From: Stappia sp. ES.058
GTDB lineage: Bacteria > Pseudomonadota > Alphaproteobacteria > Rhizobiales > Stappiaceae
Direction of reading: 5' to 3'
DNA: 64,000 bases
NCBI RefSeq assembly: GCF_900105595.1
Contig: NZ_LT629784.1
Span: forward strand, 4,060,501-4,124,500
Shown here: one piece after another, positions 27,906 to 36,488 of the stretch
Layout of the letters: each line of letters begins with the position of its first letter
Position numbering within the stretch: position 1 is the stretch's first letter
Position numbers and translations under genes: made by a program
Notes under the pieces: model-generated
Databases searched by the model: none
Told to the model about the DNA's origin: nothing
The model's input: only the letters and a program-made list of their open reading frames with translations

Positions 27906-28585
27906 GCGTCCGCACGCGCGGGTTCGGCCGGTGGACTCGCGGAGACGGTGGCGGGCGGCATCGCGCCAATGCCTGCGAGGATGATGCCGATCACGGTTTT
28001 CTTTGCGTCTTCGAACTGGGAGTCGACCAGCGGCGCGCCGCCGTTCAGCGTATCGATCTGGTGGTTGAAGTCGGCGTAGTGCTGGGTCGTCGCCCAGATC
28101 ATGTAAAGCAGATAGTGCGCATTGACCGGGGCAATCTTGCCCTCTGCCACCCATCGGTCGATGACGGCGGCGCGCGATGCGGTCCAGTCGCGCAAGGTGG
28201 TCTCCAGATAGTCCTGGATGACCGGTGCCTTGTGCAGGATCTCGTTGGCCCAGACCTTTGAGCCCATCGGATGGGCGCGCGAGATGTCCATCTTCGCCGA
28301 GATATAGGCGGTGAGCGCCTCTACGGGATCGTCGCTCTCGTCGAAGGTGTTGGCGGCATCGAGCCAGACATTGAAGATATGCTCGACCACGCGCCGGTAG
28401 AGCGCTTCCTTGGTCGGGAAGTAATAGTGCAGGTTTGCCTTGGGAATTCCGGCGCGGTCGGCGATCACGCCGGTGGTCGCGCCCCGGAAGCCGCGCTCGG
28501 CGAAGACCTCCTCGGCCGCCTTGAGGATCGCGCGCTCGTTCTCTTCGCGAACGGCGCTTTTTGGTGACTTTTCCCTGGCGCGCAT
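27902..28585 (-). CDS. TetR-family regulator, RutR paralogue
   Basis: A 227-residue TetR protein upstream of and overlapping rutR. The HTH is AERGFRGATTGVIADRAGIPKA, then NLHYYFPTKEALYRRVVEHI. The ligand domain shares with RutR the striking segment YLLYMIWATTQHYADFNHQID, so both belong to the same subfamily. The C-terminus is extended by an Ala/Pro-rich tail. ATG at 28585 has AGGGA close upstream; a TTG at 28618 is less likely. Because the pair is preceded by two RutR-type palindromes, autoregulation is likely. The two proteins may sense different ligands (for example pyrimidine versus beta-alanine), which is inference. Confidence 0.88.
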   Translation of the reverse strand: MRAREKSPKSAVREENERAILKAAEEVFAERGFRGATTGVIADRAGIPKANLHYYFPTKEALYRRVVEHIFNVWLDAANTFDESDDPVEALTAYISAKMDISRAHPMGSKVWANEILHKAPVIQDYLETTLRDWTASRAAVIDRWVAEGKIAPVNAHYLLYMIWATTQHYADFNHQIDTLNGGAPLVDSQFEDAKKTVIGIILAGIGAMPPATVSASPPAEPARADA

Positions 28586-28626
28586 TGTCCCTGATCGCCA
28601 ATTTGGCACAACGGCCAAAAATTGAT

Positions 28627-28644
28627 CTTGACCATGTGGTCAAG
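28627..28644. promoter_or_regulatory. RutR-type operator, perfect palindrome
   Basis: CTTGACCATGTGGTCAAG is a perfect 18-bp palindrome and matches the E. coli RutR consensus TTGACCA-N2-TGGTCAA exactly. Its TTGACC could serve as a rightward -35, with TAGGCT 17 bp downstream as a weak -10. It lies about 40 bp upstream of the first TetR gene start and 340 bp from the aminotransferase ATG. Confidence 0.85.
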
Positions 28645-28660
28645 TCTTCCTAGGCTCGAT

Positions 28661-28676
28661 TTGACCATTTGGTCAG
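28661..28676. promoter_or_regulatory. RutR-type operator, second copy
   Basis: TTGACCATTTGGTCAG matches the RutR consensus with one mismatch at the last base. Its centre is 33 bp from that of the perfect copy, about three helical turns, so two dimers could bind the same DNA face. Confidence 0.8.
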
Positions 28677-28986
28677 GTTTTTCAGCCTGACGCAATGGAT
28701 AACATGCGACGGACCGTTGGCACAAAACAACAAGACCGACGGCCGCGACCTTCCAGATTTCAGCCCTCGCGCTTTGGTGCGGGAGCTGCCTGTGCGGCGC
28801 GCAAGCTGTCATGCTGAGCAAGAACGCGACGCGCGGGAAGACGGGGAACGATGGGCGGTGCTAGGCTTGCGGCCGGTACCAAGCGGTTCTGCGCGCGAAC
28901 TTTGACGCGCGCGCTGCCGCGAAGCCGATCGCATCACAGGCAACAGGGCGCCCGCCGGGACAAAAACGCGGGCGATCGGAGGACCC

Positions 28987-30312
28987 ATGTCGCAGCCGGC
29001 GCTGACCAGCAACAATCTCGACGCTTTCTGGATGCCGTTTACGGCAAACCGCCAGTTCAAGAAGGATCCGCGCCTCTTCGTCAGCGCGGAGGGCATGTAC
29101 TACAAGACCGCCGATGGCCGCCAGGTGCTGGACGGGACGGCAGGTCTTTGGTGCTGTAACGCCGGCCACGCACGGCCCAGGATCACCGAGGCGGTGCAGC
29201 GTCAGGTCGCCGAGCTCGACTACGCGCCCGCCTTCCAGATGGGCCATCCGCACGCTTTCGAGCTGGCCGCGCGTCTTTCCGCGCTGATGCCCTCGCCGCT
29301 CGACCATGTGTTCTTCACCAATTCCGGGTCGGAATCCGTCGAAACCGCGCTGAAGATGGCGATTGCCTATCATCGCGTTCGCGGCGAGGGGTCCCGGACC
29401 CGGCTGATCGGCCGCGAACGCGGCTATCACGGGGTCAATTTCGGCGGCATCTCCGTCGGCGGCATCGTCACCAACCGCAAGATGTTCGGCACGCTGCTTG
29501 GCGGCGTCGATCATATCCGCCACACTCACGACTTGGAGCGCAACGCCTTTTCGCGCGGCCAGCCGGACAGCGGTGCGGAATATGCCGAGGAACTTATCCG
29601 CCTGGTGCAACTGCACGACCCGTCCACCATTGCCGCCGTGATTGTCGAGCCGGTGGCCGGCTCGACCGGTGTTCTGGTTCCGCCGAAGGGATATCTGAAG
29701 CGCTTGCGCGAGATCTGCGACCAGCATGGCATCCTGTTGATCTTCGACGAGGTGATCACCGGCTTCGGACGGCTTGGCTCCCCCTTCGCGGTTGACCACT
29801 TCGGCGTGGTGCCGGATCTCGTGACGACCGCCAAGGGGATTACCAACGGCGTCATCCCGATGGGCGCGGTGTTTTGTTCAAGCGACGTGCATCAGGCCTT
29901 CATGACCGGGCCGGAGCATCTTATCGAGTTCTTCCACGGCTACACATATTCCGGTCATCCTGTGGCTTGCGCGGCGGCGCTCGGCACCCTCGACACTTAC
30001 GAGGAAGAGGGGCTTTTAACCCGCGCTGCCGAGCTTGAGGATTATTGGGCCGACGCCCTGCATTCGCTCAAGGGCACGCGCCATGTCATCGACATCCGCA
30101 ACATTGGCCTGATCGGGGCGATCGAGTTGGAGCCGATGGCGGGCGAGCCGACGAAGCGGGCTTTTTCCGCCTTCCTCAATGCCTATGAGGCGGGCTGCCT
30201 GATCCGCACCACCGGCGACATCATCGCGCTGTCGCCGCCGCTGATCATCGAGAAAAGCGAGATTGACCAACTGGTCGACACCATCCGCACCGTTCTGGAA
30301 GCTCTGGACTAG
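28987..30312 (+). CDS. Omega-amino acid:pyruvate aminotransferase (class III)
   Basis: PLP aminotransferase that moves the amino group of beta-alanine (or beta-aminoisobutyrate) to pyruvate, giving malonate (or methylmalonate) semialdehyde and alanine. The 441-residue protein has the class III features SNNLDAFWMPFTANRQFKKD at the N-terminus, VFFTNSGSESVETALKMA, GRERGYHGVN, IFDEVITGFGRLG and the PLP lysine Lys283 in TTAKGITNG. The start FWMPFTANR is characteristic of the beta-alanine:pyruvate subfamily. GGAGGA precedes the ATG. It is directly followed by mmsA, which uses its product. Confidence 0.92.
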   Translation: MSQPALTSNNLDAFWMPFTANRQFKKDPRLFVSAEGMYYKTADGRQVLDGTAGLWCCNAGHARPRITEAVQRQVAELDYAPAFQMGHPHAFELAARLSALMPSPLDHVFFTNSGSESVETALKMAIAYHRVRGEGSRTRLIGRERGYHGVNFGGISVGGIVTNRKMFGTLLGGVDHIRHTHDLERNAFSRGQPDSGAEYAEELIRLVQLHDPSTIAAVIVEPVAGSTGVLVPPKGYLKRLREICDQHGILLIFDEVITGFGRLGSPFAVDHFGVVPDLVTTAKGITNGVIPMGAVFCSSDVHQAFMTGPEHLIEFFHGYTYSGHPVACAAALGTLDTYEEEGLLTRAAELEDYWADALHSLKGTRHVIDIRNIGLIGAIELEPMAGEPTKRAFSAFLNAYEAGCLIRTTGDIIALSPPLIIEKSEIDQLVDTIRTVLEALD

Positions 30313-30419
30313 ACGCCGGACCAAATGCCGCACCGGTCACCGGGGCGGCATGCGCACGCTCACACGAAACGATGGCAGGGCTCGACGATCGCTGCCCGGC
30401 CACGGACCTGGAACCGAAC

Positions 30420-31916
30420 ATGACACTCATTGAAAACGCCATCGGCGGCGTGCGCGCCGCCTCAAGCTCCACACGGACCGCAGCGATCTACAATCCCGCG
30501 ACCGGCGAACAGACCGCGACCCTCAATCTTTCCACCGCGAAGGAGGTCGCACAGGCGATTGCCGCTGCGAAGGCAGCCTTCCCGGCCTGGCGCGACACGC
30601 CGCCCCTGAAGCGGGCCCGCATGATGTTCCGATTCAAGGAGCTTCTCTCCGCCCATGCCGGTGACATCGCCCGCGCGATTTCGGCCGAACACGGCAAGAC
30701 CCATGACGATGCGCTCGGCGAAGTGGCGCGCGGCATCGAGGTCGTGGAATTTGCCTGCGGCATTCCGCATCTCCTGAAGGGCGATTTCGCCCGCAACGTC
30801 GGGCCCTCCATCGACAGCTATTCCGACCGCCAGTCGCTTGGCGTCGTCGCCGGCATCACGCCGTTCAACTTTCCCGGCATGGTGCCACTTTGGATGTACC
30901 CGATAGCCGTTGCCTGCGGAAACACCTTCATCCTCAAGCCCTCGGAGCGCGATCCCTCCGCCGTGATGGTGGTCTACGATCTGTTCCAGAAGGCAGGCTT
31001 TCCCGACGGCGTCCTCAACGTCGTTCACGGCGACAAGGAAGCGGTCGATGTGCTGCTGACGCATCCGGACGTGAAGGCCGTCTCCTTTGTCGGCTCCACG
31101 CCGATCGCCGAATATGTCTATTCCACCGGCACGGCGCATGGAAAGCGCGTCCAGGCGCTGGGCGGGGCGAAGAACCACATGGTGGTGATGCCCGATGCAG
31201 ATATGGATCAGGCGGCCGACGCGCTGATGGGGGCGGGCTACGGCTCCGCCGGCGAGCGCTGCATGGCGATCTCGGTGGCTGTGCCGATCGGCGAGGAGAC
31301 CGCCGACCGGTTGGTCGAAAAGCTCATTCCCCGCGTTCAGGCGCTGAAGATCGGCCCGGCGAGCGACAAGGACGCGGAAATGGGTCCGGTCGTCACCGAA
31401 CAGCACATGCGCAAGGTGCTGGGCTACATCGACCAGGGCGAGAAGGAAGGCGCGGAGCTGCTGGTCGACGGGCGCGGCTTTACGCTTCAAGGCTACGAGA
31501 ACGGCTATTTCGTGGGCGGCACCCTGTTCGATCGGGTGACGAAGGACATGACGATCTACAAGGAAGAGATCTTCGGTCCGGTGCTTTCGGTGGTACGTGC
31601 CAAGGGCTACGAGGAGGCGCTGTCGCTCATCAACGAGCATGAATACGGAAACGGCACGGCGATCTTCACCCGCGACGGCGATGCCGCGCGCGCCTTTGCC
31701 GACGGCATCGAGGTCGGCATGGTCGGCATCAACGTGCCGATCCCCGTGCCGGTCGCTTATTTTTCCTTCGGCGGCTGGAAGCGCTCGCTGTTCGGCGACC
31801 ATTCGATTTACGGCGAGGAAGGCGTGCGCTTCAATACCCGACTGAAAACGGTCACGACGCGCTGGCCCGCCGGCATCAAGGACGGGGCGGTCTATACCTT
31901 CCCGAACATGGAGTGA
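30420..31916 (+). CDS. mmsA: CoA-acylating methylmalonate-semialdehyde dehydrogenase
   Basis: NAD- and CoA-dependent aldehyde dehydrogenase that converts malonate semialdehyde to acetyl-CoA and methylmalonate semialdehyde to propionyl-CoA with loss of CO2. In this 498-residue protein the N-terminus NPATGEQTATLNLSTAKEV is MmsA-specific. The catalytic cysteine is Cys281 in GSAGERCMAIS, and the family's GITPFNFPGMVPLWMYPIA and C-terminal GWKRSLFGDHSIYGEEGVRF are present. ATG at 30420 gives the normal length. It completes pyrimidine breakdown after the aminotransferase and could also serve valine or inositol catabolism. Confidence 0.94.
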   Translation: MTLIENAIGGVRAASSSTRTAAIYNPATGEQTATLNLSTAKEVAQAIAAAKAAFPAWRDTPPLKRARMMFRFKELLSAHAGDIARAISAEHGKTHDDALGEVARGIEVVEFACGIPHLLKGDFARNVGPSIDSYSDRQSLGVVAGITPFNFPGMVPLWMYPIAVACGNTFILKPSERDPSAVMVVYDLFQKAGFPDGVLNVVHGDKEAVDVLLTHPDVKAVSFVGSTPIAEYVYSTGTAHGKRVQALGGAKNHMVVMPDADMDQAADALMGAGYGSAGERCMAISVAVPIGEETADRLVEKLIPRVQALKIGPASDKDAEMGPVVTEQHMRKVLGYIDQGEKEGAELLVDGRGFTLQGYENGYFVGGTLFDRVTKDMTIYKEEIFGPVLSVVRAKGYEEALSLINEHEYGNGTAIFTRDGDAARAFADGIEVGMVGINVPIPVPVAYFSFGGWKRSLFGDHSIYGEEGVRFNTRLKTVTTRWPAGIKDGAVYTFPNME

Positions 31917-31924
31917 AGATAGCT

Positions 31925-32215
31925 ATGACCCGACCTGCCGCCACATCGCATGTGCTTGTCGACGATGAACGGGTGCGCGTCACCCGCTTCGACTTCGCCC
32001 CCGGCGCCGAAACCGGCTGGCACCGTCACGACATGGACTATGTCGTCACGCCCGTCACCGATTGCCACTTCCTGCTGGAGGAACCCGGGGGCGAAAGCCG
32101 GCGCGCGGACATGCCCGCCGGCGCGGCCTACCGACGCCCTGCCGGAGTGGAGCACAACGTCGTCAACGGCGGCGAAGCTCCCATGAGCTTCGTCGAAGTC
32201 GAACTCAAGCGTTAG
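31925..32215 (+). CDS. Small cupin-domain protein
   Basis: A 96-residue single-domain cupin. Metal-binding motif 1 is represented by PGAETGWHRHDMDYVV and motif 2 by YRRPAGVEHNVVN. It starts nine bases after the mmsA stop, though a GTG at 31913 overlapping that stop is possible, and ends ten bases before the amidohydrolase gene, so it sits in the middle of the pyrimidine operon. Cupins of this size may be isomerases, dioxygenases or binding proteins. A role in detoxifying or converting an intermediate such as a semialdehyde is only a guess. Confidence 0.8.
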   Translation: MTRPAATSHVLVDDERVRVTRFDFAPGAETGWHRHDMDYVVTPVTDCHFLLEEPGGESRRADMPAGAAYRRPAGVEHNVVNGGEAPMSFVEVELKR

Positions 32216-32225
32216 GAGAGGCGTG

Positions 32226-33482
32226 ATGAGCGCATCTGGAAAGAACATCCGCATCGACGGTGAACGGTTGTGGGACAGCCTGATGGAGATGGCGAAGATC
32301 GGTCCGGGTGTCGCCGGCGGCAACAACCGCCAGACGCTGACCGACGCCGATAACGAGGGCCGCAAGCTCTATCAGTCGTGGTGCGATGCGGCCGGAATGT
32401 CATCGGGCCTCGACACGATGGGCAACATGTTCGCCCGGCGTGAAGGCACGGACCCGGAGGCAAAGCCGGTCTATGTCGGATCCCACCTCGATACCCAGCC
32501 CACCGGCGGCAAATACGACGGCGTGCTTGGGGTGCTCGGCGGGCTGGAACTGATCCGCACGCTCAACGACCTCAACATCAAGACGAAGCGCCCGATTGTC
32601 GTGGTCAACTGGACCAACGAGGAAGGCACGCGTTTTGCGCCGGCGATGCTGTCATCCGGTGTCTTCGCCGGCATGCATGAGCAGGACTGGGCCTACGACC
32701 GGGTCGATGCGGAGGGCAAAAAGTTCGGCGACGAGCTGAAGCGGATCGGCTGGGTCGGCGATGAAGCGGTGGGATCGCGCAAGGACGAGATCCATGCGAT
32801 GTTCGAATTGCACATCGAGCAAGGGCCGATCCTGGAGGCGGAAGGCAAGGACATCGGCGTCGTCACCCACGGCCAGGGCCTGTGGTGGCTGCAGGTGACG
32901 GTGACCGGCAAGGACAGTCACACCGGCTCCACGCCGATGCCGATGCGCAAGAACGCCGGTCTCGGCATGGCGCGCATGACCGAGCTGGTGCACGAGATCG
33001 CGATGAAGCACCAACCGCGCGCGGTCGGCGCCATCGGCCATTGCGACGTGCATCCCAACTCGCGCAACGTCATTCCCGGCAAGGTGGTCTTCACCATCGA
33101 TTTCCGTTCGCCCGACCAGGACACGCTCGACGGCATGAAGGCGGAGTTCGAGGAAAAGGCCCCGAAGATTGCCGAGGAACTGGGTCTTTCGGTCGAGATC
33201 GAGCCGGTCGGGCATTTCGATCCGGTCACCTTCGACGAAAATTGCGTCACCGCGGTGCGCAATGCTGCGGAAAAGCTCGGATATTCCCATCGCGACATCA
33301 TCTCCGGCGCCGGCCATGATGCCTGCTGGATCAACCGCGTTGCCCCGACATCGATGATCATGTGCCCCTGTGTCGACGGGTTGTCGCACAATGAGGCGGA
33401 AGAGATCTCGAGGGAATGGGCGACAGCCGGCGCCGACGTGCTCCTGCATGCGGCCTTGGAAGCGGCGGAGATCGTGGAGTGA
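32226..33482 (+). CDS. hyuC: N-carbamoyl-beta-alanine amidohydrolase type Zn hydrolase (M20 family)
   Basis: Removes the carbamoyl group from N-carbamoyl-beta-alanine (or the beta-aminoisobutyrate form) to release CO2, ammonia and the beta-amino acid. The 418-residue protein has the dinuclear metal site in GSHLDTQPTGGKYDGVLG, NEEGTRF, FELHIEQGPILE and GAGHDACWI, and the dimerisation domain with STPMPMRKNAG. It belongs to the M20 beta-ureidopropionase/hydantoinase-carbamoylase group. Dihydropyrimidinase follows after 97 bp, which supports the beta-ureidopropionase role over a D- or L-carbamoylase. AGGAGAGGC precedes the start; a GTG one codon upstream (32223) is also possible. Confidence 0.9.
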   Translation: MSASGKNIRIDGERLWDSLMEMAKIGPGVAGGNNRQTLTDADNEGRKLYQSWCDAAGMSSGLDTMGNMFARREGTDPEAKPVYVGSHLDTQPTGGKYDGVLGVLGGLELIRTLNDLNIKTKRPIVVVNWTNEEGTRFAPAMLSSGVFAGMHEQDWAYDRVDAEGKKFGDELKRIGWVGDEAVGSRKDEIHAMFELHIEQGPILEAEGKDIGVVTHGQGLWWLQVTVTGKDSHTGSTPMPMRKNAGLGMARMTELVHEIAMKHQPRAVGAIGHCDVHPNSRNVIPGKVVFTIDFRSPDQDTLDGMKAEFEEKAPKIAEELGLSVEIEPVGHFDPVTFDENCVTAVRNAAEKLGYSHRDIISGAGHDACWINRVAPTSMIMCPCVDGLSHNEAEEISREWATAGADVLLHAALEAAEIVE

Positions 33483-33579
33483 CCGACACACGGCGTGCCG
33501 ATGTCGGCGCGCCGATCCTTACACAACCGGAAGGCCCGCAAAGAGGCCTCGCGGAAACCCGAACCAGAGGGATCAAGCC

Positions 33580-35037
33580 ATGACCAGCAAAGTGATCAAG
33601 GGCGGCACGGTCGTCACCGCAGACCTCACCTATGAGGCCGACGTCAAGGTCGAGGGGGGCAAGATCGTCGAGATCGGGCCGAACCTCTCCGGCGACGAGA
33701 CGCTGGATGCGACCGGCTGCTACGTCATGCCGGGCGGCATCGACCCGCATGTGCATCTGGAAATGCCCTTCATGGGCACCTATTCGACCGACAATTTCGA
33801 TTCGGGCACCAAGGCGGCCCTTGCCGGCGGCACGTCGATGGTCGTCGACTTCTGCCTGCCCGCGCCGCAGCAGTCCCTGCTGGAAGCGATCCAGATGTGG
33901 GACAACAAGTCGACAATGGCCCATTGCGACTACTCCTTCCACATGGCGGTCACCTGGTGGAGCGAGCAGGTCTTCAACGAGATGGAAACCGTCGTTCACG
34001 AGAAGGGCATCAACACCTTCAAGCACTTCATGGCCTACAAGGGCGCGCTGATGATCGAGGACGACGAGATGTTCGCCTCCTTCCAGCGTTGCGCGGCACT
34101 CGGCGCGCTGCCGATGGTTCACGCCGAAAACGGCGATGTCGTCGCGGATCTTTCCGCGCGTCTTCTGGCGGAAGGCAACAACGGACCGGAGGCGCATGCC
34201 TATTCCCGTCCGCCGGAGGTCGAGGGTGAGGCCACCAACCGCGCGATCATGATCGCCGACATGGCCGGCGTTCCGCTTTATGTGGTGCACACCTCCTCGG
34301 AACAGGCGCATGAGGCGATCCGCCGGGCCAAGCAGAACGGCATCCGCTGCTACGGCGAGCCGCTGATCCAGCACCTGACGCTGGACGACAGCGAATACCG
34401 TCATCCGGACTGGGATCATGCGGCCCGCCGCGTGATGTCGCCGCCGTTCCGCGACAAGAAGCATCAGGACAGCCTCTGGGCCGGCCTGCAGGCGGGCACG
34501 CTGCAGGTTGTCGGCACCGATCACTGCGCCTTCTCCACCGAGCAGAAGCGCTATGGCCTTGGCGATTTCACCAAGATCCCGAACGGCACCGGCGGTCTGG
34601 AAGACCGCATGCCGATGCTGTGGACCCATGGCGTCGCCACTGGGCGGCTGACGATGAACGAATTTGTCGCGGTGACCTCGACCAACATCGCCAAGATCCT
34701 GAACATCTATCCGCGCAAGGGCGCGATCCTCGTCGGCGCCGATGCGGACATCGTTGTCTGGGATCCGGCGAAGGAAAAGACGATTCAAGCTGCCAACCAG
34801 GTCTCGGCAATCGACTACAACGTCTTCGAGGGCAAGCACGTGAAGGGCCTGCCGCGCTACACGCTGACGCGCGGGCGCGTCGGTTTCGAGGACGGCAAGG
34901 TGGTCGAAAAACAGGGCCACGGCCAGTTCGTCAAGCGCACGCCGTTCCAGGCGGTCAACAAGGCGCTGTCGACTTGGAAGGAGCTCACCGCGCCGCGCAA
35001 GGTGGAACGCACCGGCATTCCGGCGACCGGCGTTTGA
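33580..35037 (+). CDS. hydA: Dihydropyrimidinase (D-hydantoinase)
   Basis: Zinc amidohydrolase that opens dihydrouracil or dihydrothymine to the N-carbamoyl beta-amino acid. In the 485-residue protein the metal ligands are His57 and His59 in GGIDPHVHLEMP, the presumed carboxylated Lys154 in FKHFMAYKGAL, and the downstream HTSS and GTDHCAF segments. Length and sequence fit bacterial dihydropyrimidinases. AGAGG lies upstream of the ATG at 33580; the frame is open further upstream but overlaps the amidohydrolase gene. A terminator hairpin follows directly. Confidence 0.95.
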   Translation: MTSKVIKGGTVVTADLTYEADVKVEGGKIVEIGPNLSGDETLDATGCYVMPGGIDPHVHLEMPFMGTYSTDNFDSGTKAALAGGTSMVVDFCLPAPQQSLLEAIQMWDNKSTMAHCDYSFHMAVTWWSEQVFNEMETVVHEKGINTFKHFMAYKGALMIEDDEMFASFQRCAALGALPMVHAENGDVVADLSARLLAEGNNGPEAHAYSRPPEVEGEATNRAIMIADMAGVPLYVVHTSSEQAHEAIRRAKQNGIRCYGEPLIQHLTLDDSEYRHPDWDHAARRVMSPPFRDKKHQDSLWAGLQAGTLQVVGTDHCAFSTEQKRYGLGDFTKIPNGTGGLEDRMPMLWTHGVATGRLTMNEFVAVTSTNIAKILNIYPRKGAILVGADADIVVWDPAKEKTIQAANQVSAIDYNVFEGKHVKGLPRYTLTRGRVGFEDGKVVEKQGHGQFVKRTPFQAVNKALSTWKELTAPRKVERTGIPATGV

Positions 35038-35043
35038 TCGAAG

Positions 35044-35075
35044 CGGCGGCCTTCCTGACGGGAGGCCGCCGTTTT
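35044..35075 (+). terminator. Rho-independent terminator after hydA
   Basis: CGGCGGCCT (35044-35052) pairs with AGGCCGCCG (35063-35071) across a 10-base loop and is followed by TTTT. It separates the catabolic enzyme operon from the ABC transporter operon and may allow partial read-through. Confidence 0.8.
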
Positions 35076-35131
35076 CGCGATCTTCGACACGTTAGCCCCA
35101 ACGGGCCCCGAACGAGGGATAGGCGACCAAC

Positions 35132-35938
35132 ATGCAACCTCAGCCAGCGGAAGAGACGGTCCGCTCCGTCATCGACATCGCCAAGCTTTCCCTGACCTTC
35201 GAGACCAACGACGGTCCCGTCCATGCGCTGTCCGACATCGAACTGGAGATCGGCGAGGGCGAATTCGTCTCCTTCATCGGCCCGTCGGGCTGCGGCAAGA
35301 CCACGCTCCTGCGTGTCATCGCCGATCTGGAGCAGCCGACCGGCGGATCGATCTCGGTCAACGGCATGACGCCGGACGAGGCGCGGCTGAAGCGTGCCTA
35401 TGGCTACGTGTTTCAGGCCGCCGCCCTTTATCCCTGGCGCACCATCGCCGACAACATCGCCCTGCCGCTGGAGATCATGGGCATGGGAAAGGCGGAACGC
35501 AGCGAGCGCATCGCCAAAAATATGGAGCTGGTCAATCTCGCCGGGTTCGAGCGCAAGTATCCCTGGCAGCTTTCCGGCGGCATGCAGCAGCGCGCCTCCA
35601 TCGCCCGCGCGCTCTCCTTCGATCCCGACCTTCTGTTGATGGACGAGCCCTTCGGTGCGCTCGACGAGATCGTCCGCGATCACCTGAACGAACAGCTCCT
35701 GAAGCTCTGGGACAAGACCAACAAGACGGTGGTCTTTGTCACCCACTCGATTCCCGAAGCCGTGTTCCTGTCGACCAAGATCGTGGTCCTGTGTCCCAGG
35801 CCCGGCCGCATCTACGACGTGATCGAAAGCGACCTTCCGCGCGACCGCACGCTCGACATTCGCGAATCGCCGGAGTTCCTCAAGATCGCGCACCGCGTGC
35901 GCGAGGGCCTCAGGGCAGGGCATTCCTATGATGACTGA
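35132..35938 (+). CDS. ABC transporter ATP-binding protein (NitT/TauT type)
   Basis: A 268-residue ATPase of an importer. Walker A is GPSGCGKTT (50-58), the Q-loop is in VFQAAALYPWRT, the signature is LSGGMQQR, Walker B is LLLMDEPFGALDE and the switch His is in VTHSIPEAV. The PWRT and IPEAVFLS sequences are typical of the nitrate/taurine/thiamine-precursor group. It starts the transporter operon and overlaps the next gene by 11 bases. Genome context (hydA just upstream) suggests a pyrimidine or ureido substrate. Confidence 0.93.
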   Translation: MQPQPAEETVRSVIDIAKLSLTFETNDGPVHALSDIELEIGEGEFVSFIGPSGCGKTTLLRVIADLEQPTGGSISVNGMTPDEARLKRAYGYVFQAAALYPWRTIADNIALPLEIMGMGKAERSERIAKNMELVNLAGFERKYPWQLSGGMQQRASIARALSFDPDLLLMDEPFGALDEIVRDHLNEQLLKLWDKTNKTVVFVTHSIPEAVFLSTKIVVLCPRPGRIYDVIESDLPRDRTLDIRESPEFLKIAHRVREGLRAGHSYDD

Positions 35939-36488
35939 GGCCATGCGGTTCGGGATCGGCTGGCGGGCGACGGAGCTGGCGCGGACGCGCGACGGCGAGG
36001 TCGACCGCTTCACCATCGCCTCGCGGCAAAAACCGCTCGCCACCGTGTTGGCGGGCATCCCTGTCGTCTTCCTTGCCGTCGCGACGGCGGCCTATGCCGC
36101 GTCGCATCTCGATATCGTGACGCTCGCGATGGCCGGCCTGCTTGGCTACATGCTCTACGAGATCGCGCGTGCGAATTTCGGAACGGTTTTGCTGCAGGTC
36201 CGGGTATCCGACGTCGAGGCGACCTCGATGCTGGTTGTCCCGGGCCTTGGTGCCGTGCCGCTCGGCCCGACGCGACGGTTTCCGTTTGTGAAGCTGTCGG
36301 CCGTGTCGATGGGGCAGACGGAATACGGCAAGGCCAAGACCAAGCCGGTCGACTGGCCGGGCTACGGTCTCGACGTCAAGACCGTCGACGGCGAGTCCCG
36401 GAGACTGGTGTCCGGCGTCACGCTGGAGCAGGCGGAATCCTTGCGCGCCGCGATCCTTGCGCGGCTGGAACGGGAGGCGGGCGGGTGA
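35928..36488 (+). CDS. Unrecognised membrane protein within ABC operon (A)
   Basis: A 186-residue protein of no family I recognise. Residues 1-34 are soluble, about 38-58 and 62-80 are membrane helices, and the C-terminal 100 residues are predicted soluble, ending in WPGYGLDVKTVDGESRRLVS and a helix LEQAESLRAAILARLE. The tail resembles bacterial PH-like domains in pattern only. Translation is coupled: the start lies within the end of the ATPase gene (ATGATG at 35928; the second ATG is also possible) and the stop overlaps the next gene by four bases. Placement between ATPase and permease is unusual for this transporter class. Confidence 0.8.
   Translation: MMTEAMRFGIGWRATELARTRDGEVDRFTIASRQKPLATVLAGIPVVFLAVATAAYAASHLDIVTLAMAGLLGYMLYEIARANFGTVLLQVRVSDVEATSMLVVPGLGAVPLGPTRRFPFVKLSAVSMGQTEYGKAKTKPVDWPGYGLDVKTVDGESRRLVSGVTLEQAESLRAAILARLEREAGG

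Larger units (their letters stand above)
28586..28986. other. TetR pair / aminotransferase divergent intergenic region
   Basis: This 401-bp gap carries two RutR-type palindromes near its TetR-proximal end (28627-28677) and a strong GGAGGA ribosome binding site just before 28987. No small coding region could be supported in the remaining 300 bp. Confidence 0.6.

Noticed and set aside
27273..28643. A 456-codon frame that would fuse both TetR regions
   Set aside because: Its upstream half is an alternative frame of the first TetR gene; the conserved TetR start at 27905 and the four-base overlap explain the arrangement better than a fusion.
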